DNA from: Isosphaera pallida ATCC 43644
GTDB taxonomy: Bacteria > Planctomycetota > Planctomycetia > Isosphaerales > Isosphaeraceae
Direction of reading: 5' to 3'
Assembly (NCBI RefSeq): GCF_000186345.1
Contig: NC_014962.1
Coordinates: 310,001 to 374,000 of the forward strand
DNA: 64,000 nucleotides
The notes under the pieces were generated by a model. It saw nothing but the letters and a program-made list of their open reading frames with translations, ran no database searches and had not been told where the DNA came from. Of this stretch, positions 45,313 through 54,311 are shown piece by piece (the first letter of the stretch is position 1; every line of letters begins with the position of its first letter). Position numbers and translations under genes: made by a program.

Positions 45313-45816
45313 TTAGACGTGGCACGAGCCGCCGCCGTGCTTCTCGAAGTACCGTTGATGATACTCTTCGGCCTTCCAGAACGGACCGGCGGGCGCGATC
45401 TCGGTGACGATAGGTCCACGAAACCGTCCAGAAGCCTCCCACTTGGCTTTGGAGGCGTGAGCCTGGGCCAGCTGCGCTTCGGTGGTGGTGTAAATCGCCG
45501 AGCGATACTGGCTGCCCACGTCGGGTCCCTGGCGGTTGCGGGTCGTGGGATTGTGCATTTGGAAAAAGGCGTCGAGCAGTTGGTCGAAACTGACGACGGT
45601 GGGGTCGAACACCACTTCGACCACCTCGGCGTGTCCTGTCGTATCGGTGCAAACCTGACGATAGGTCGGATGATCGACATGACCGCCCGCGTAGCCGCAT
45701 ACCGCGTCTAGCACGCCCGGGATGCGTCGGAAGGCGGCTTCCACTCCCCAAAAACAGCCCGCGCCGAAGAGAACCCGCTCCGTGACGGTGGCGGCGGGTT
45801 GTGTGGTCGTGGTCAT
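45313..45816 (-). CDS. msrA: Peptide-methionine (S)-S-oxide reductase MsrA
   Basis: 167 aa. It reduces methionine-S-sulfoxide in proteins. The catalytic Cys21 lies in the signature GAGCFWGVEAAF. Other family blocks are GYAGGHVDHPTYRQVC, GHAEVVEVVFDP and YRSAIYTT, and the end carries a His-Gln and a C-terminal Cys (GGGSCHV) that could be the resolving Cys. The protein is the standard length, with no leader sequence. It is convergent with the DUF4864 gene. Confidence 0.96.
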   Translation of the reverse strand: MTTTTQPAATVTERVLFGAGCFWGVEAAFRRIPGVLDAVCGYAGGHVDHPTYRQVCTDTTGHAEVVEVVFDPTVVSFDQLLDAFFQMHNPTTRNRQGPDVGSQYRSAIYTTTEAQLAQAHASKAKWEASGRFRGPIVTEIAPAGPFWKAEEYHQRYFEKHGGGSCHV

Positions 45817-45986
45817 GGCGAGAGACTCTCCCTAAAGGAAGACCGCCGGACGGTGGCGCGATCGATTGTGGCCGAAAGGAACCGCCTGGCGAGACCCATT
45901 GTAGGGCGGCTCGTCGAGATCGGCCACGCTGGGAATTTCAATGTCTTGTAGGGTCTGGCCCAACCCAAACCCGGCGTCGGTCCGGT

Positions 45987-47363
45987 TCAGGTTTTCCTTC
46001 GCGCGATGAGGCTTTCGGGGAAAAGGCGGGCGAGGTCGAGGCGGTCGGGGTCGGCGGAGGTCCAGGGAAGGGGAGTGAAGTCGGTTTCGCGGCTGAGTCC
46101 GGGGAGGCGGTCGGCGTCGTCGGCCAGGGCGGGGCTAATCCAAAGGGTCGAGAGTTCCAGGGTGTTGGGAATGAGAGCGAGGCGGACCTCGGCGGGGTCA
46201 AGTTTCCAACAGGTGTCTAGACCGGCCTGGATCGCGTCGCGGTCGGTGGGTAAGTCGATCGGAACGCGGGCGCGGGTCAGGAAATTGGTGGTCAGACTAT
46301 TGACCCGCATCGGCGTCGGGTCGATCGCCTCGGCCAGACGGCGGGTGATGAGGTCGGCCAGACCGACCCCTAGCGCGTTGCCGTGGGTCTCGACCGACAG
46401 CCCCAGGGTGACGATGCGGGTGATGACCGGGCGGGGCAGATCAGGCATGGTTTCGATCCGTTGACGGCCAATCACATTGGGGTCCATGCCGGTCCCGGAA
46501 TAGTTCTTGCCGAGTTCGCCGACGATCAACACGTCAAGCTGATCGAATGGCAGACGGGCCATCATCTCGCGGGCGCGCTCGAGCAGGGCCGGTTCCTGGG
46601 CGACGATCGCCTCCGGTTCCAACGCCACAATTTGGGCCACGCGGTCGTCGGCGTTTTCCAGAACCGCCACCCCCAACGCGACGGGGGCGTGTTCAATCAG
46701 AAATGCGCCAACTTCGGGAATCAACACCTTCAAGCCGGGCAGACCCAACTGATGAACCTGAGCGGCTCCCTGACGTTTGCCCAAACCGACGGCCAGCATC
46801 TTGAGCAGCCCGCTTTCGTGGGTGCCGGTGAAGGAGGTGTGGGGCTTGATTCGATTGAAGACGATGATCCCGTCGGCGTTATAGGCGTGGCGGTCGAAAT
46901 AGATCGGCAGGCCAAAGCGGTTGCGCCCCAGTTCAAGGGTCTCCATCTCAGCGCGGATGGGGCAACCGATGGTGGATTCGGTGACACCGAGTTGAGCGAG
47001 CAGGGCGCGTTGGCCTTCGGCGGTGCCGCCGCCGTGACTTCCCATCGCGGCGACGACGAACGGGGCGAACCCCATCTCCTTGAGAGTGGTGACGGCCGCG
47101 GTCACCAGTTGGGGGAGGCCGTGAATGCCTCGGCTGCCGACGGTCAGCGCCACCGAAGCGCCCCGTGGGAGGCGTTCGGACAAACGACTGGCGCGGAGGA
47201 CGCGGGCAAGTTCCCCTGTGGGGTCATTGAGGGCGGGATGACGGGTTGCTTGGCGAATCCGGGCCACGGGAGGCAGGGGCATCATCGCGGGGGTAAGATC
47301 GGGTGCAGGGGAATCGTGTCGGCGGGGCAAGGACACGTGATCGGAGAGGGAACAACATGGCAT
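45987..47363 (-). CDS. LarA-like (DUF2088) protein, lactate racemase N-domain family
   Basis: 458 aa. The LarA-type N-domain is seen in VALTVGSRGIHGLPQLV, FVVAAMGSHGGGTAEGQ, GIIVFNRIKPHTSFTGTHES and GLLKMLAVGLGKRQGA. LarA proteins carry a nickel-pincer cofactor and racemise 2-hydroxy acids, but no larBCE genes are adjacent. This subgroup is more divergent, so the substrate is open. The ATG at 47363 has GGAGG about 12 bp upstream. ATGs at 47285 and 47282 are alternatives that would remove a Cys-Cys-containing N-terminus. A second, smaller open frame runs antisense and is a shadow. Confidence 0.8.
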   Translation of the reverse strand: MPCCSLSDHVSLPRRHDSPAPDLTPAMMPLPPVARIRQATRHPALNDPTGELARVLRASRLSERLPRGASVALTVGSRGIHGLPQLVTAAVTTLKEMGFAPFVVAAMGSHGGGTAEGQRALLAQLGVTESTIGCPIRAEMETLELGRNRFGLPIYFDRHAYNADGIIVFNRIKPHTSFTGTHESGLLKMLAVGLGKRQGAAQVHQLGLPGLKVLIPEVGAFLIEHAPVALGVAVLENADDRVAQIVALEPEAIVAQEPALLERAREMMARLPFDQLDVLIVGELGKNYSGTGMDPNVIGRQRIETMPDLPRPVITRIVTLGLSVETHGNALGVGLADLITRRLAEAIDPTPMRVNSLTTNFLTRARVPIDLPTDRDAIQAGLDTCWKLDPAEVRLALIPNTLELSTLWISPALADDADRLPGLSRETDFTPLPWTSADPDRLDLARLFPESLIARRKT

Positions 47364-47483
47364 GGACCGGGACAACCTCCAGGTGGGGGAGGCCGTCCCG
47401 GTCGCGTAGGGTTGAGGAGAGTTGAATTGCCGAGCGGGCCTTCATCTAGACGCCGTCCCGGCGGGCAGCTGGGTTTGCTGGTG

Positions 47484-48380
47484 TCAGGCGGCGCGACGAC
47501 GGCGATGCATCCGGACCAGGGCCGCGGCGCCCAGGACGCCGGCCCAGCCCAGCAGGGTGGCCGGTTCGGGGATAGGGGGTTGGATGTTGTGAGCTTGAGG
47601 GTTCCAAATTTCAGGCAGATCCCGACCTTCCACACCCCGATAGAACTCGGGACCGTTGACGTCAACGGTCGCAGTTTCCTCGGGGGCGACGGTGGAGAAC
47701 AGGGCGACGACCGGGGTATTCAAGGTGCCGGCTTCGGGCAGCCGGAAGTTAGAAGTCAGCACGGCGAAGCTCGCGTCGTCCTCAGAGCTGCCGAACCGTT
47801 CGAAGCTGAAGCTGGCGTCGGCCAGGTTGTCGATGGTCGGTGTCTTGTAGAACGGGCTGTCGCTGTCTTCAATGGGGCCGCTGATCTTCACAACATGGCT
47901 GCCGCCGAAAAGATCGTCGTTGGCGACGGGCTGGGCGTTGAAGTAGTTGCCGATGCCGCGAATGGTCGGCATGTTCCGGGGGTTTTGGCTCTCGCCTTGA
48001 AGTTGGAAGGTGTAGGCGTAGAGATCCTCGTCGTTCTTCTTGTACACCTGCGAAACGATCGTGGTGTCGATACCAGTCCGGGCGAACCGCGAGACGCCCG
48101 AGATCGCCGCGCCCGGGGTGCCGGGGGTGGTCGAGACTGGCGAGAACAGCGAGCGGAAGGTGGCCCAATCGGTGGTGCCGCTGATCAACATCGTGGTGTC
48201 GAGCGAGCGGACGCCCGCCGGCAGTTCGGAGGGCGTGATCGCGGTCGTTTCAATCATCGGGTCGGGGATTGTATCCGCGGCTGGGTCGATAGCGGCGGGC
48301 ATTTCATCCGCGAGAGCAACAGGGGAGGCCACGGCCAGGGCGAAAGCGGCCCCCAGGGCGGAGTAACGCGTGTTGAACAT
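47484..48380 (-). CDS. PEP-CTERM sorting-domain protein
   Basis: 298 aa. A signal peptide (ALGAAFALAVASPVALAD) is followed by a beta-rich passenger domain of about 240 residues with no named family. The C-terminus is a classic PEP-CTERM: PIPEPATLLGWAGVLGAAAL then RMHRRRRAA. This tail is recognised by an exosortase (EpsH/XrtA type), which is not encoded here. The start ATG 48380 fits the signal peptide. In-frame starts up to 48503 are rejected. The passenger might be an exopolysaccharide-associated protein, by analogy with other exosortase substrates. Confidence 0.9.
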   Translation of the reverse strand: MFNTRYSALGAAFALAVASPVALADEMPAAIDPAADTIPDPMIETTAITPSELPAGVRSLDTTMLISGTTDWATFRSLFSPVSTTPGTPGAAISGVSRFARTGIDTTIVSQVYKKNDEDLYAYTFQLQGESQNPRNMPTIRGIGNYFNAQPVANDDLFGGSHVVKISGPIEDSDSPFYKTPTIDNLADASFSFERFGSSEDDASFAVLTSNFRLPEAGTLNTPVVALFSTVAPEETATVDVNGPEFYRGVEGRDLPEIWNPQAHNIQPPIPEPATLLGWAGVLGAAALVRMHRRRRAA

Positions 48381-49206
48381 TGCGAATTTCCAGGGTTGAT
48401 CCGGGGATTCGTCCGACGAACCCCCCGCAAGCGAGTCCATCCTTAACTCGCCGACCGGAGACCGACTCCGGGCGGGCCCCGCGCGTGGGTACAGATGTCT
48501 CAATCGGACGACGGCGCGCGGGACGGAAGCATCCTGCCGCCGTCGCGCCCTCGGAGCCCATCGTCCCGTGCGGGTCGGGGTGGCGAAGTCAGGGGAGCCG
48601 AAGTGATCCGACGGACACCGTCACGGCCGGATCGCGGCCTCTCTCCAACTTCGACCCGCCCTGAACACCAATTGAGGATCAACAATTCACCTCTTGCGCG
48701 TCCAGGGCACGAGCTCTTGAGACAACGCGCCTTGGGTTGAGCTAACCTGACAGACAGGTCGTTTCACCCAAGGCGACGCGGAAGGTACCGGATTCATCGA
48801 CTTGGTCAACCCGGAGTTTCCTGGTTTTTTCCAAACCCGATCGTCTTTGCCGTAACCCGATTCCAAGAGGAGGGTTGGGGCTATTCTCCGTTTCTTCTTC
48901 GCCTCGCGCGGGTGGCTTATGACATCGCGTCGCGCCAGGGGTCGGCGATCGGGATGGAGGGTTTGACTCCCGGGGGATATACTGCTTGCGGGGCGGATCG
49001 GCCTGAGTTCGAGTCGGATCGCGTCCGATCGGTCAACCACGAACGAATCGTACCGAATCGAGTCGAATGCCGTCGAGTCGAATCGGGTCGAAGTGGTCCT
49101 AACTGAGCCGGATCGAGCCAGGCTCGGCCATCACGAGCCGCGATCCCCCGGAGCCGCCGGCCAACGGTTCCATCCCCTTGAACCAAGCCAACGAGGGAGA
49201 GGCGCG
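48381..49206. other. 826-bp divergent region with structured elements
   Basis: This is the longest convincing gap after the 61.9-62.8 kb one, between the PEP-CTERM gene and rbsD. Small open frames on both strands have no ribosome site. It contains the nested hairpin at 48728-48775 and, near 49045-49095, degenerate repeats of GTCGAAT/CGAATCG (for example CGAGTCGAAT at 49059-49068 and 49074-49083). Confidence 0.45.
48728..48775. ncRNA. 48-nt nested hairpin, candidate structured RNA or cis element
   Basis: An outer perfect stem of 10 bp (CGCCTTGGGT 48728-48737 with ACCCAAGGCG 48766-48775) encloses an internal loop and an inner perfect 5-bp stem (ACCTG 48745-48749, CAGGT 48755-48759) with loop ACAGA. 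It is not near a stop codon and has no T-tract, so a terminator is less likely. Orientation is undefined. Confidence 0.35.
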
Positions 49207-49605
49207 ATGAAGAAGCGAGGCATCCTCAACCCGGCGATCTGCTCGCTCCTGGCCGAGTTGGGGCATCAGGACGAACTCCTGATTGTGGACGCCAGCTTCT
49301 CTCTACCAACCGATGCGCACGTGATCGATCTCAGTTTGATCCCCAACCTACCCCGGTTCCTCGACGTTTTCAAAGCGATCGCCGAGGAGTTGGTTATCGA
49401 GTCGGTGGTGGTCGCTCACGAGATCCACGACGCCAATCCCCGCTTGTTCCACGAAATCCGCCGGGTTATCGAACCGGGGGTCGAACTTGAAGAGGTGCCC
49501 CACCGCGAACTCGTTGAACAGGCCGAAGACGCCAAGGGGATCATCCGCACCGGCGAATTCACCCCCTACGCCAACATTCGGATTGTTTGCGGCTCGGCCT
49601 TCTGA
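49207..49605 (+). CDS. RbsD/FucU-family sugar mutarotase
   Basis: 132 aa, close to the 139 aa of E. coli RbsD. The conserved start reads LNPAICSLLAELGHQDELLIVDASFSLP, with the active-site His19 of the RbsD/FucU family, and the end keeps EFTPYANIRIVCG. The enzyme interconverts pyranose and furanose forms, or anomers of ribose or fucose. The sugar cannot be read from the sequence. The ATG at 49207 has GGGAGAGG upstream. Longer frames from 49093 are unsupported. No sugar transport genes are adjacent. Confidence 0.88.
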   Translation: MKKRGILNPAICSLLAELGHQDELLIVDASFSLPTDAHVIDLSLIPNLPRFLDVFKAIAEELVIESVVVAHEIHDANPRLFHEIRRVIEPGVELEEVPHRELVEQAEDAKGIIRTGEFTPYANIRIVCGSAF

Positions 49606-49670
49606 TCCCCCGACCCGACGGCCTGCCGCATCTCTGCGGCGTCGTGGAGAGTCGGAACTCGTTGATCAGA

Positions 49671-49828
49671 ATCAAAATCAAAAGATGAAGAGGGGGCCCG
49701 GAATAGGCCGGTAGGTCAGCAGGGCCAGCGATCCGAAGATTGCGGCCGCATCAAGATCAAAAGATGAAGAGGGGGCCCGGAATAGGCCGGTAGGTCAGCA
49801 GGGCCAGCGATCCGAAGATTGCGGCCGC
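49671..49828. repeat. 79-bp tandem duplication
   Basis: Two copies of a 79-bp unit lie back to back (49671-49749 and 49750-49828) and differ at one position, an A/G at unit position 6. The right copy contains the last 23 codons and stop of the membrane-protein gene at 49757. The left copy lies just after that stop and repeats them. The near identity points to a recent event. Confidence 0.93.
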
Positions 49829-50452
49829 CCATCCCAGGCGAAGCAGCCGGGCGTGGCTGCGCCCAGCTGCTTCCAGCGGAACCCGATCCCACAACAGGCG
49901 TCCCACGAGCAGAGCGGCCATGACTCCCACCGGCATGGCGAAATACGGCAGAAGGAAGAGCGCTTTGTGGTTGAGATCCTTGCGCCAGAAGGCGTTTTCC
50001 AAGGCGGCCCCCCAGGCTCCCGACCGCCAGAGCCAGTAAGGACCAATTGCCAGGATGCCTCCCAACCCCATTGGCGAGCCCAAGAGGATCAGCATTTGCT
50101 CTTGGCCGAGGCCCAAATTGGTGAGGACCAGACCGTTCCAACCCCACTTGGGGATCAGCGCTACGATCGCTAGGAGAAGGACCAGGGAGTCGATCCAGCG
50201 CGCCGACACCCAAGGTCGGGGTTCGGGGGTGTGAGGAAACAGGTCTTGTTCCAGCTCGGCGATGGCTTGAGGATTGAATGCTGGTTCGAGAGGTTCGGGA
50301 TCAATCGGCGTGGAGGGAAACTCGCGCCGCGCCAGGGCGGTTCCCGGCGGACATGGTGGATTGCTGATAGCATTCACGGGCATGCCGTTATTCGAGTGGG
50401 GAAGATTCGCCATGTTGGAGGGCGAATCGTGGTTGGACGTGGGGTCGAGCAT
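49757..50452 (-). CDS. Multi-pass membrane protein with duplicated 3' end
   Basis: 231 aa, no recognised family. The N-terminal 85 residues are polar and Pro/Asn-rich. About four hydrophobic segments follow (near 92-105, 118-142, 168-190 and 206-228), ending in PIPGPLFIF. The ATG at 50452 has no strong Shine-Dalgarno. ATGs at 50413 or 50383 are possible. Its 3' end lies inside a 79-bp tandem duplication, so a second copy of its last codons follows the stop. The stop codon itself is formed at the left part of the right-hand copy. Confidence 0.75.
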   Translation of the reverse strand: MLDPTSNHDSPSNMANLPHSNNGMPVNAISNPPCPPGTALARREFPSTPIDPEPLEPAFNPQAIAELEQDLFPHTPEPRPWVSARWIDSLVLLLAIVALIPKWGWNGLVLTNLGLGQEQMLILLGSPMGLGGILAIGPYWLWRSGAWGAALENAFWRKDLNHKALFLLPYFAMPVGVMAALLVGRLLWDRVPLEAAGRSHARLLRLGWAAAIFGSLALLTYRPIPGPLFIF

Positions 50453-50620
50453 AGAACAGGTTGCTCACGCCTCGGGTCGAAGGGTGCCGCGGCGATTTCC
50501 CGTCCCGCTTCGGGTCGATCGTCAGAGCGGGTGCGATTCAGGGACGCGACGCGATCGTTGCCATCCCAAGATTCCAAGCGGATCGATTGCCGCGGGAGGG
50601 GACACCATCGGTAAGGAGGA

Positions 50621-50878
50621 TCAAGCCGTCTCGTCGGCCTCCTCTTCCGAGGCAAGTGTAGGTTGCGTCGGGATCGCTTGAGGTCTCCTTGTGGCGTCTC
50701 GATCCCGGCCGTTGAGGTGAGAGGTGGCGTAGCGTCCGTGATCGGGTTGGGTGACGTGGGAGGCTTCCTCGGGGTGGTCGCGTAGCAAGGCTTTGAACGA
50801 GCGTCGCGCCCGCTGGTTGCCCAGCTGTTTGAGCCGTCTCTTCTCTTCGCGGAATCGTTTCTTGTCGCGTGGGTTCAT
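50621..50878 (-). CDS. Small basic cytoplasmic protein
   Basis: 85 aa, with a very basic helical N-terminus (MNPRDKKRFREEKRRLKQLG, residues 1-20) and an acidic end (SEEEADETA). No family is recognised. The ATG at 50878 has GGAG nine bases upstream. The regular charge pattern and RBS support a real gene. RNA or ribosome binding is a guess from charge alone. Confidence 0.55.
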   Translation of the reverse strand: MNPRDKKRFREEKRRLKQLGNQRARRSFKALLRDHPEEASHVTQPDHGRYATSHLNGRDRDATRRPQAIPTQPTLASEEEADETA

Positions 50879-51028
50879 CGCAGCGGCTCCGATTCTGTCG
50901 AGCCGAGTGAAAGGAAAGCAGGTTGGGGATATTCAGGCGTTGGTTCAGGAGAGGAGACGGTGTGGCGTGGGGTTCGCGTCCTTGAGTTATCAGGCCGTCG
51001 TGGCGACGCGGGTTGGCTGCCGACCGAC

Positions 51029-52072
51029 TCATTGGCCGAGGAGTTCCAGAGGGGGAGGACGCCGCCGTCGTCCACTGATTCGGGCAAACCGGTCGAGCAA
51101 CCATTCGGCGAGATCGACGGAGTAGCGATAGGGGTCAGGTTCAAATTCCAGGGTATGGTGGGCGTCGGGATAGTCGATCACTGTGCGGTCGCCCGAAGGC
51201 AAAGCGCGGAGGAAGTCGAGGGTACGGGCGTTGTCAATGATTCGGTCCTGCCCAGCCAACATCAGGAGGGTTGGCGTGCGGATCTGCTTCACCAGGCGTC
51301 GGACTCGGCGATCCAGGGTGCGGCTGGCTAGCATGAGGCGGGCGGTCGCCCGTCGCAGAGCGAGATGATCGTTGGCGATGTATTCGATGGCCGGCGGGTT
51401 GGCAGTGAACAACTCGGGGTCAGACAGCGGGATAGGGAAGGTGGTCCGGGGTCGGATCGCCAGGGCCAGGGCAATCCCCAGACGGGTCCAAAGACCCGGG
51501 CTGACCCGGGGAACTAGACCCGGACAGATCAGCGCGAGAGCATCCACCAGATCGGGCCGTTCGCCGGCGACGACTGCCGCAAGCTTGCCGCCCCAACTGA
51601 TCCCGACCAGACCAACCGGGGCTTCTGGCTCCCGTTCCCGAAGCGCTTCGAGGCGTTCCACCACGTCGTCGATAAGACGCTGAGCGTTGGGAGTATCGCC
51701 CCGGTTTTCGACGTTGGCTCCCGAGCCCCGACGGTCGGGGAAGTGAGCTTCGAGTCCCAACGCCGCCAGGGTTCGTCCCAGATCGAGATACCATTCGGCA
51801 TGGCTTTGGATGCCGTGAAGCACCACGACCCGCCCGTAGGTTTCGAATCCGTCGGGAGGGGACCAAACTAGTCCCCGAAGGGAATACGTGTCGGAAGCAA
51901 GTTGAACCATGGGCCGCGGTTCGACCCGTTCAAATGCGATCCGGTCGGCCTCGGCCTGAGCGTGGGCTATCGCCATAGCCTGGGCTTCGGCCTCAGCGCG
52001 GGGATCAAACCCGCCTGCGGCGTCCCAGTGAGCGCCCTTGCCGCCGTCTTGATCGGGGAACTCGCGCGCCAT
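51029..52072 (-). CDS. Alpha/beta hydrolase
   Basis: 347 aa with no signal peptide. The fold is shown by VVVLHGIQSHAEWY (oxyanion region), the nucleophile elbow GISWGGK with its Ser, the acid in GQDRIIDN, and the His in DAHHTLEFE. It resembles the serine aminopeptidase/monoacylglycerol lipase group (Hydrolase_4), but the substrate is unknown. The first 45 residues are Ala/Glu-rich helix. The ATG at 52072 follows the stop of the epimerase gene by 4 bp, with GTGAGGTG around that stop as ribosome site, so the genes are coupled. Confidence 0.87.
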   Translation of the reverse strand: MAREFPDQDGGKGAHWDAAGGFDPRAEAEAQAMAIAHAQAEADRIAFERVEPRPMVQLASDTYSLRGLVWSPPDGFETYGRVVVLHGIQSHAEWYLDLGRTLAALGLEAHFPDRRGSGANVENRGDTPNAQRLIDDVVERLEALREREPEAPVGLVGISWGGKLAAVVAGERPDLVDALALICPGLVPRVSPGLWTRLGIALALAIRPRTTFPIPLSDPELFTANPPAIEYIANDHLALRRATARLMLASRTLDRRVRRLVKQIRTPTLLMLAGQDRIIDNARTLDFLRALPSGDRTVIDYPDAHHTLEFEPDPYRYSVDLAEWLLDRFARISGRRRRPPPLELLGQ

Positions 52073-52076
52073 CACC

Positions 52077-53249
52077 TCACCAACTCTCCCGATCGAGGGT
52101 CATTCGCTCCAAGGTTTCGGAGTCCAGGTCAACCCCCCATCCCGGTCCCTCCAACGGTTCGGCCCGCCCGCCGTATCCAAAGGTGATATCCTGCCGAATC
52201 GGGTTGGCGGCCAGGACATGACGATCATAGGACCCTTCAAGATAACGCAGATCGGCGATCCGCGTGGCGACTTGGCGTCCGGCGGCTGAAAGCAGGCCGG
52301 TTTCGCCGGGGTGACACCCCAGTTGCACTCCCAAACCCGAGCGTTTGGCCAGACCAATCAGGGCCAGCGAGGGACCGATGCCGCCGCACTTGGACAAACG
52401 GACGTTGAACAGGTCGGTCAGGCCAAGCTCAACCGCTTTGACCGCGTCCCCCCAGCCGCACAACGACTCGTCCAACATCACCGGAATTCCCAAACGGGGT
52501 CGGAGTTGGGCCAACACTTCGACTTGAGCGTGGGGAACCGGCTGCTCCAAGGCGGTCGGGCCAAATGGCACCAACGCCTGGGCTCGTTCTTCGACCTGGG
52601 AAACGTCCCAGGCTTCGTTGGCGTCAATCCGAAGATCGCACGTCTTGCCCAGAATCCGTCGGAACCGCCGCAGACGCTCCGGGTCGTTCTGACCCACTAC
52701 ACCTACCTTGACCTTGACCTGATGGAAGCCGTAGAGCCGCATTTTCCAGGCGGCGATCCGCTCCGCCCACACGCCCTCGGCTGTGATCGCTCCAGAGTAG
52801 CGGACTGTCGTGGGATTCAGCCGTAGACCCGCCTCGGGGGGAGCCATGCGGACTAAGGCCTCGCCGATTGAACGATCGAAGCCGCGGGCAAAGGCCTCCA
52901 GCAACGCCATCTCCAACGCGCAACGCGCGGCGTTGCCAAACGCGCCGCGAGGATCGGCGGCGCGGGCGGGGGTCTCTAGGTTGGCCAAGCGATCGACCGC
53001 CTCTTCAAACGAACTCGGCGCGCCGAGCTGCCTGTCCAAATCCCAGCCACGGAGCATTTCAAAGGCGGTCTCCAAGGTTTCGCCGGTCACATAAGGGCGG
53101 GGAATCCCCTCGCCGTGTCCAACCGCGCCGCTGTCTAGGCGGGCCGAGACGATCAGGTTTTCGCTTTCGGCGCGGGCGTGCGAGGCGTGTTTGACCACCT
53201 TGCGTAGCGGAACCCGCACTCGCCGCCATTCCAAGCCGACCACCTTCAT
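52077..53249 (-). CDS. Enolase-superfamily dipeptide epimerase-like (MLE subgroup) protein
   Basis: 390 aa. The muconate-lactonising subgroup residues are all visible: the K-x-K pair Lys179/Lys181 (QVKVKVG), metal ligands Asp209 (RIDANEAWD), Glu235 (LEQPVP) and Asp260 (MLDES), and the second general base Lys287 (RLSKCGG). An L-Ala-D/L-Glu or other dipeptide epimerase is likely, but specificity needs the 20s loop and is not certain. The ATG at 53249 follows AAGGAGG at a long spacing of about 14 bp. It is the first gene of a coupled pair with the hydrolase downstream. Peptidoglycan-peptide recycling would fit such a pair. Confidence 0.87.
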   Translation of the reverse strand: MKVVGLEWRRVRVPLRKVVKHASHARAESENLIVSARLDSGAVGHGEGIPRPYVTGETLETAFEMLRGWDLDRQLGAPSSFEEAVDRLANLETPARAADPRGAFGNAARCALEMALLEAFARGFDRSIGEALVRMAPPEAGLRLNPTTVRYSGAITAEGVWAERIAAWKMRLYGFHQVKVKVGVVGQNDPERLRRFRRILGKTCDLRIDANEAWDVSQVEERAQALVPFGPTALEQPVPHAQVEVLAQLRPRLGIPVMLDESLCGWGDAVKAVELGLTDLFNVRLSKCGGIGPSLALIGLAKRSGLGVQLGCHPGETGLLSAAGRQVATRIADLRYLEGSYDRHVLAANPIRQDITFGYGGRAEPLEGPGWGVDLDSETLERMTLDRESW

Positions 53250-53564
53250 GGTCCCACGCCCCCGCCTCCTTGAAGAGACCACGCCTTGAGAAGAGACCCC
53301 ACCCTCGACCCAGATTTGAACACAGGCGCAACCCCCCAAGGTGATCTCGCGGAGCGGATCGGGTGCCGGAATTGTAACGGTTGGTTCGACTAACTCCAAG
53401 GTCCGGACTGGTCGGGCGACGCCGATTTGGGTATCCTGTCCCTTTTGGGGAACACGCGCCGGCCCTCTGGCCCGGCGAACCTGGGGATCCTCCACCCCCG
53501 ACGTCGCCTTCACCTTGTCCCGCTCACCTGGCGCTTACCAAAACCATTGTCGAGCTTTCCTGTC
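53250..53564. other. Divergent promoter region between the epimerase gene and efp
   Basis: About 315 bp with no supported gene, carrying the 5' flanks of both genes. Confidence 0.4.
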
Positions 53565-54128
53565 ATGAAGATCAAAGCCACCGACATCCGCCGAGGTATG
53601 GTCATCACCATGAACGGCGTCAACTTCGTCGTCGTGGACTTCGCCCACCACACCCCCGGAAACCTGCGCGCCATGGTCCAAACCAAGCTGCGCAACATGA
53701 ACACCGGAGCCATCATCGAAGAACGACTACGCTCGGTTGACCAAATCGAAGTCCCCTTCGTCGAAACCGTCACCTACGAGTATCTTTACTCCTCCGGTGA
53801 TGAGCATGTCTTTATGAACGTTGAGACATTCGATCAGATTTCGTTCGGTCCGGACATGGTGGGGTCAGCGATGCCCTATTTGTTGCCCAACACACGGGTG
53901 GGGGTGATGTTCATCGACGGCAAGGCGGTGTCGATTGACGTGCCGGCCTCGGTGGAGATGACCATAACGGAGTGCCCGCCTTCGATAAAGGGAGCCACGG
54001 CGACGAATCAGTACAAGGAGGGGGTTACTGAAACCGGTCTGAAGGTGATGGTGCCGCCGTTCATCGAGCCGGGCGAGAGGATTAAGATCGACACTCGCAC
54101 CGGCGAGTATATTGAGCGGGTTAAGTGA
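53565..54128 (+). CDS. efp: Elongation factor P with Asn at the loop-tip site
   Basis: 187 aa, standard EF-P length with three beta-barrel domains. It rescues ribosomes stalled on polyproline. Family blocks are clear: ATDIRRGMVITMNGVNFVVVD, VQTKLRNMNTGAIIEERLRS, YLYSSGDEHVFMN, and the C-terminal IEPGERIKIDTRTGEYIERV. The domain-I loop reads TPGNLRAMV. The residue aligned with the modified Lys34 of E. coli is Asn33, with Arg35 nearby. The usual lysylation or rhamnosylation site is therefore absent. The ATG at 53565 is fixed by homology. Abundant Pro-rich proteins in this window make EF-P function relevant. Confidence 0.95.
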   Translation: MKIKATDIRRGMVITMNGVNFVVVDFAHHTPGNLRAMVQTKLRNMNTGAIIEERLRSVDQIEVPFVETVTYEYLYSSGDEHVFMNVETFDQISFGPDMVGSAMPYLLPNTRVGVMFIDGKAVSIDVPASVEMTITECPPSIKGATATNQYKEGVTETGLKVMVPPFIEPGERIKIDTRTGEYIERVK

Positions 54129-54311
54129 GCTGGTCGCATGATGAGTTTAGCGTGTGTGTCAGCGTGGTGGGTTGACGACTGCGCTCGCGCGTTTCCGCTG
54201 GTTATCCGATTGGATTTTGCCAACCCTGCCCAACCACACCGGGGCCGTGCCTGGTGAAGTCGAGCGGGGTTGGATTTTGAGTTAGGCCATGTTGGGGACG
54301 GGGCTTAAGGG

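Noticed and set aside
46383-48446. 687-aa open frame on the plus strand
   Set aside because: It is antisense to the LarA-like and PEP-CTERM genes, which show clear protein families and ribosome sites. Long antisense frames are expected at this GC content, and the translation is Gly/Gln/His-rich with no family.
48687-49040. 117-aa minus-strand frame upstream of rbsD
   Set aside because: It has no ribosome site, no family, and overlaps the nested hairpin and the degenerate repeats.
49045-49095. Repeats of GTCGAAT/CGAATCG as a possible operator array or iteron set
   Set aside because: Copies are short, irregularly spaced and degenerate, and may be simple low-complexity drift. Kept only as a note in the region entry.
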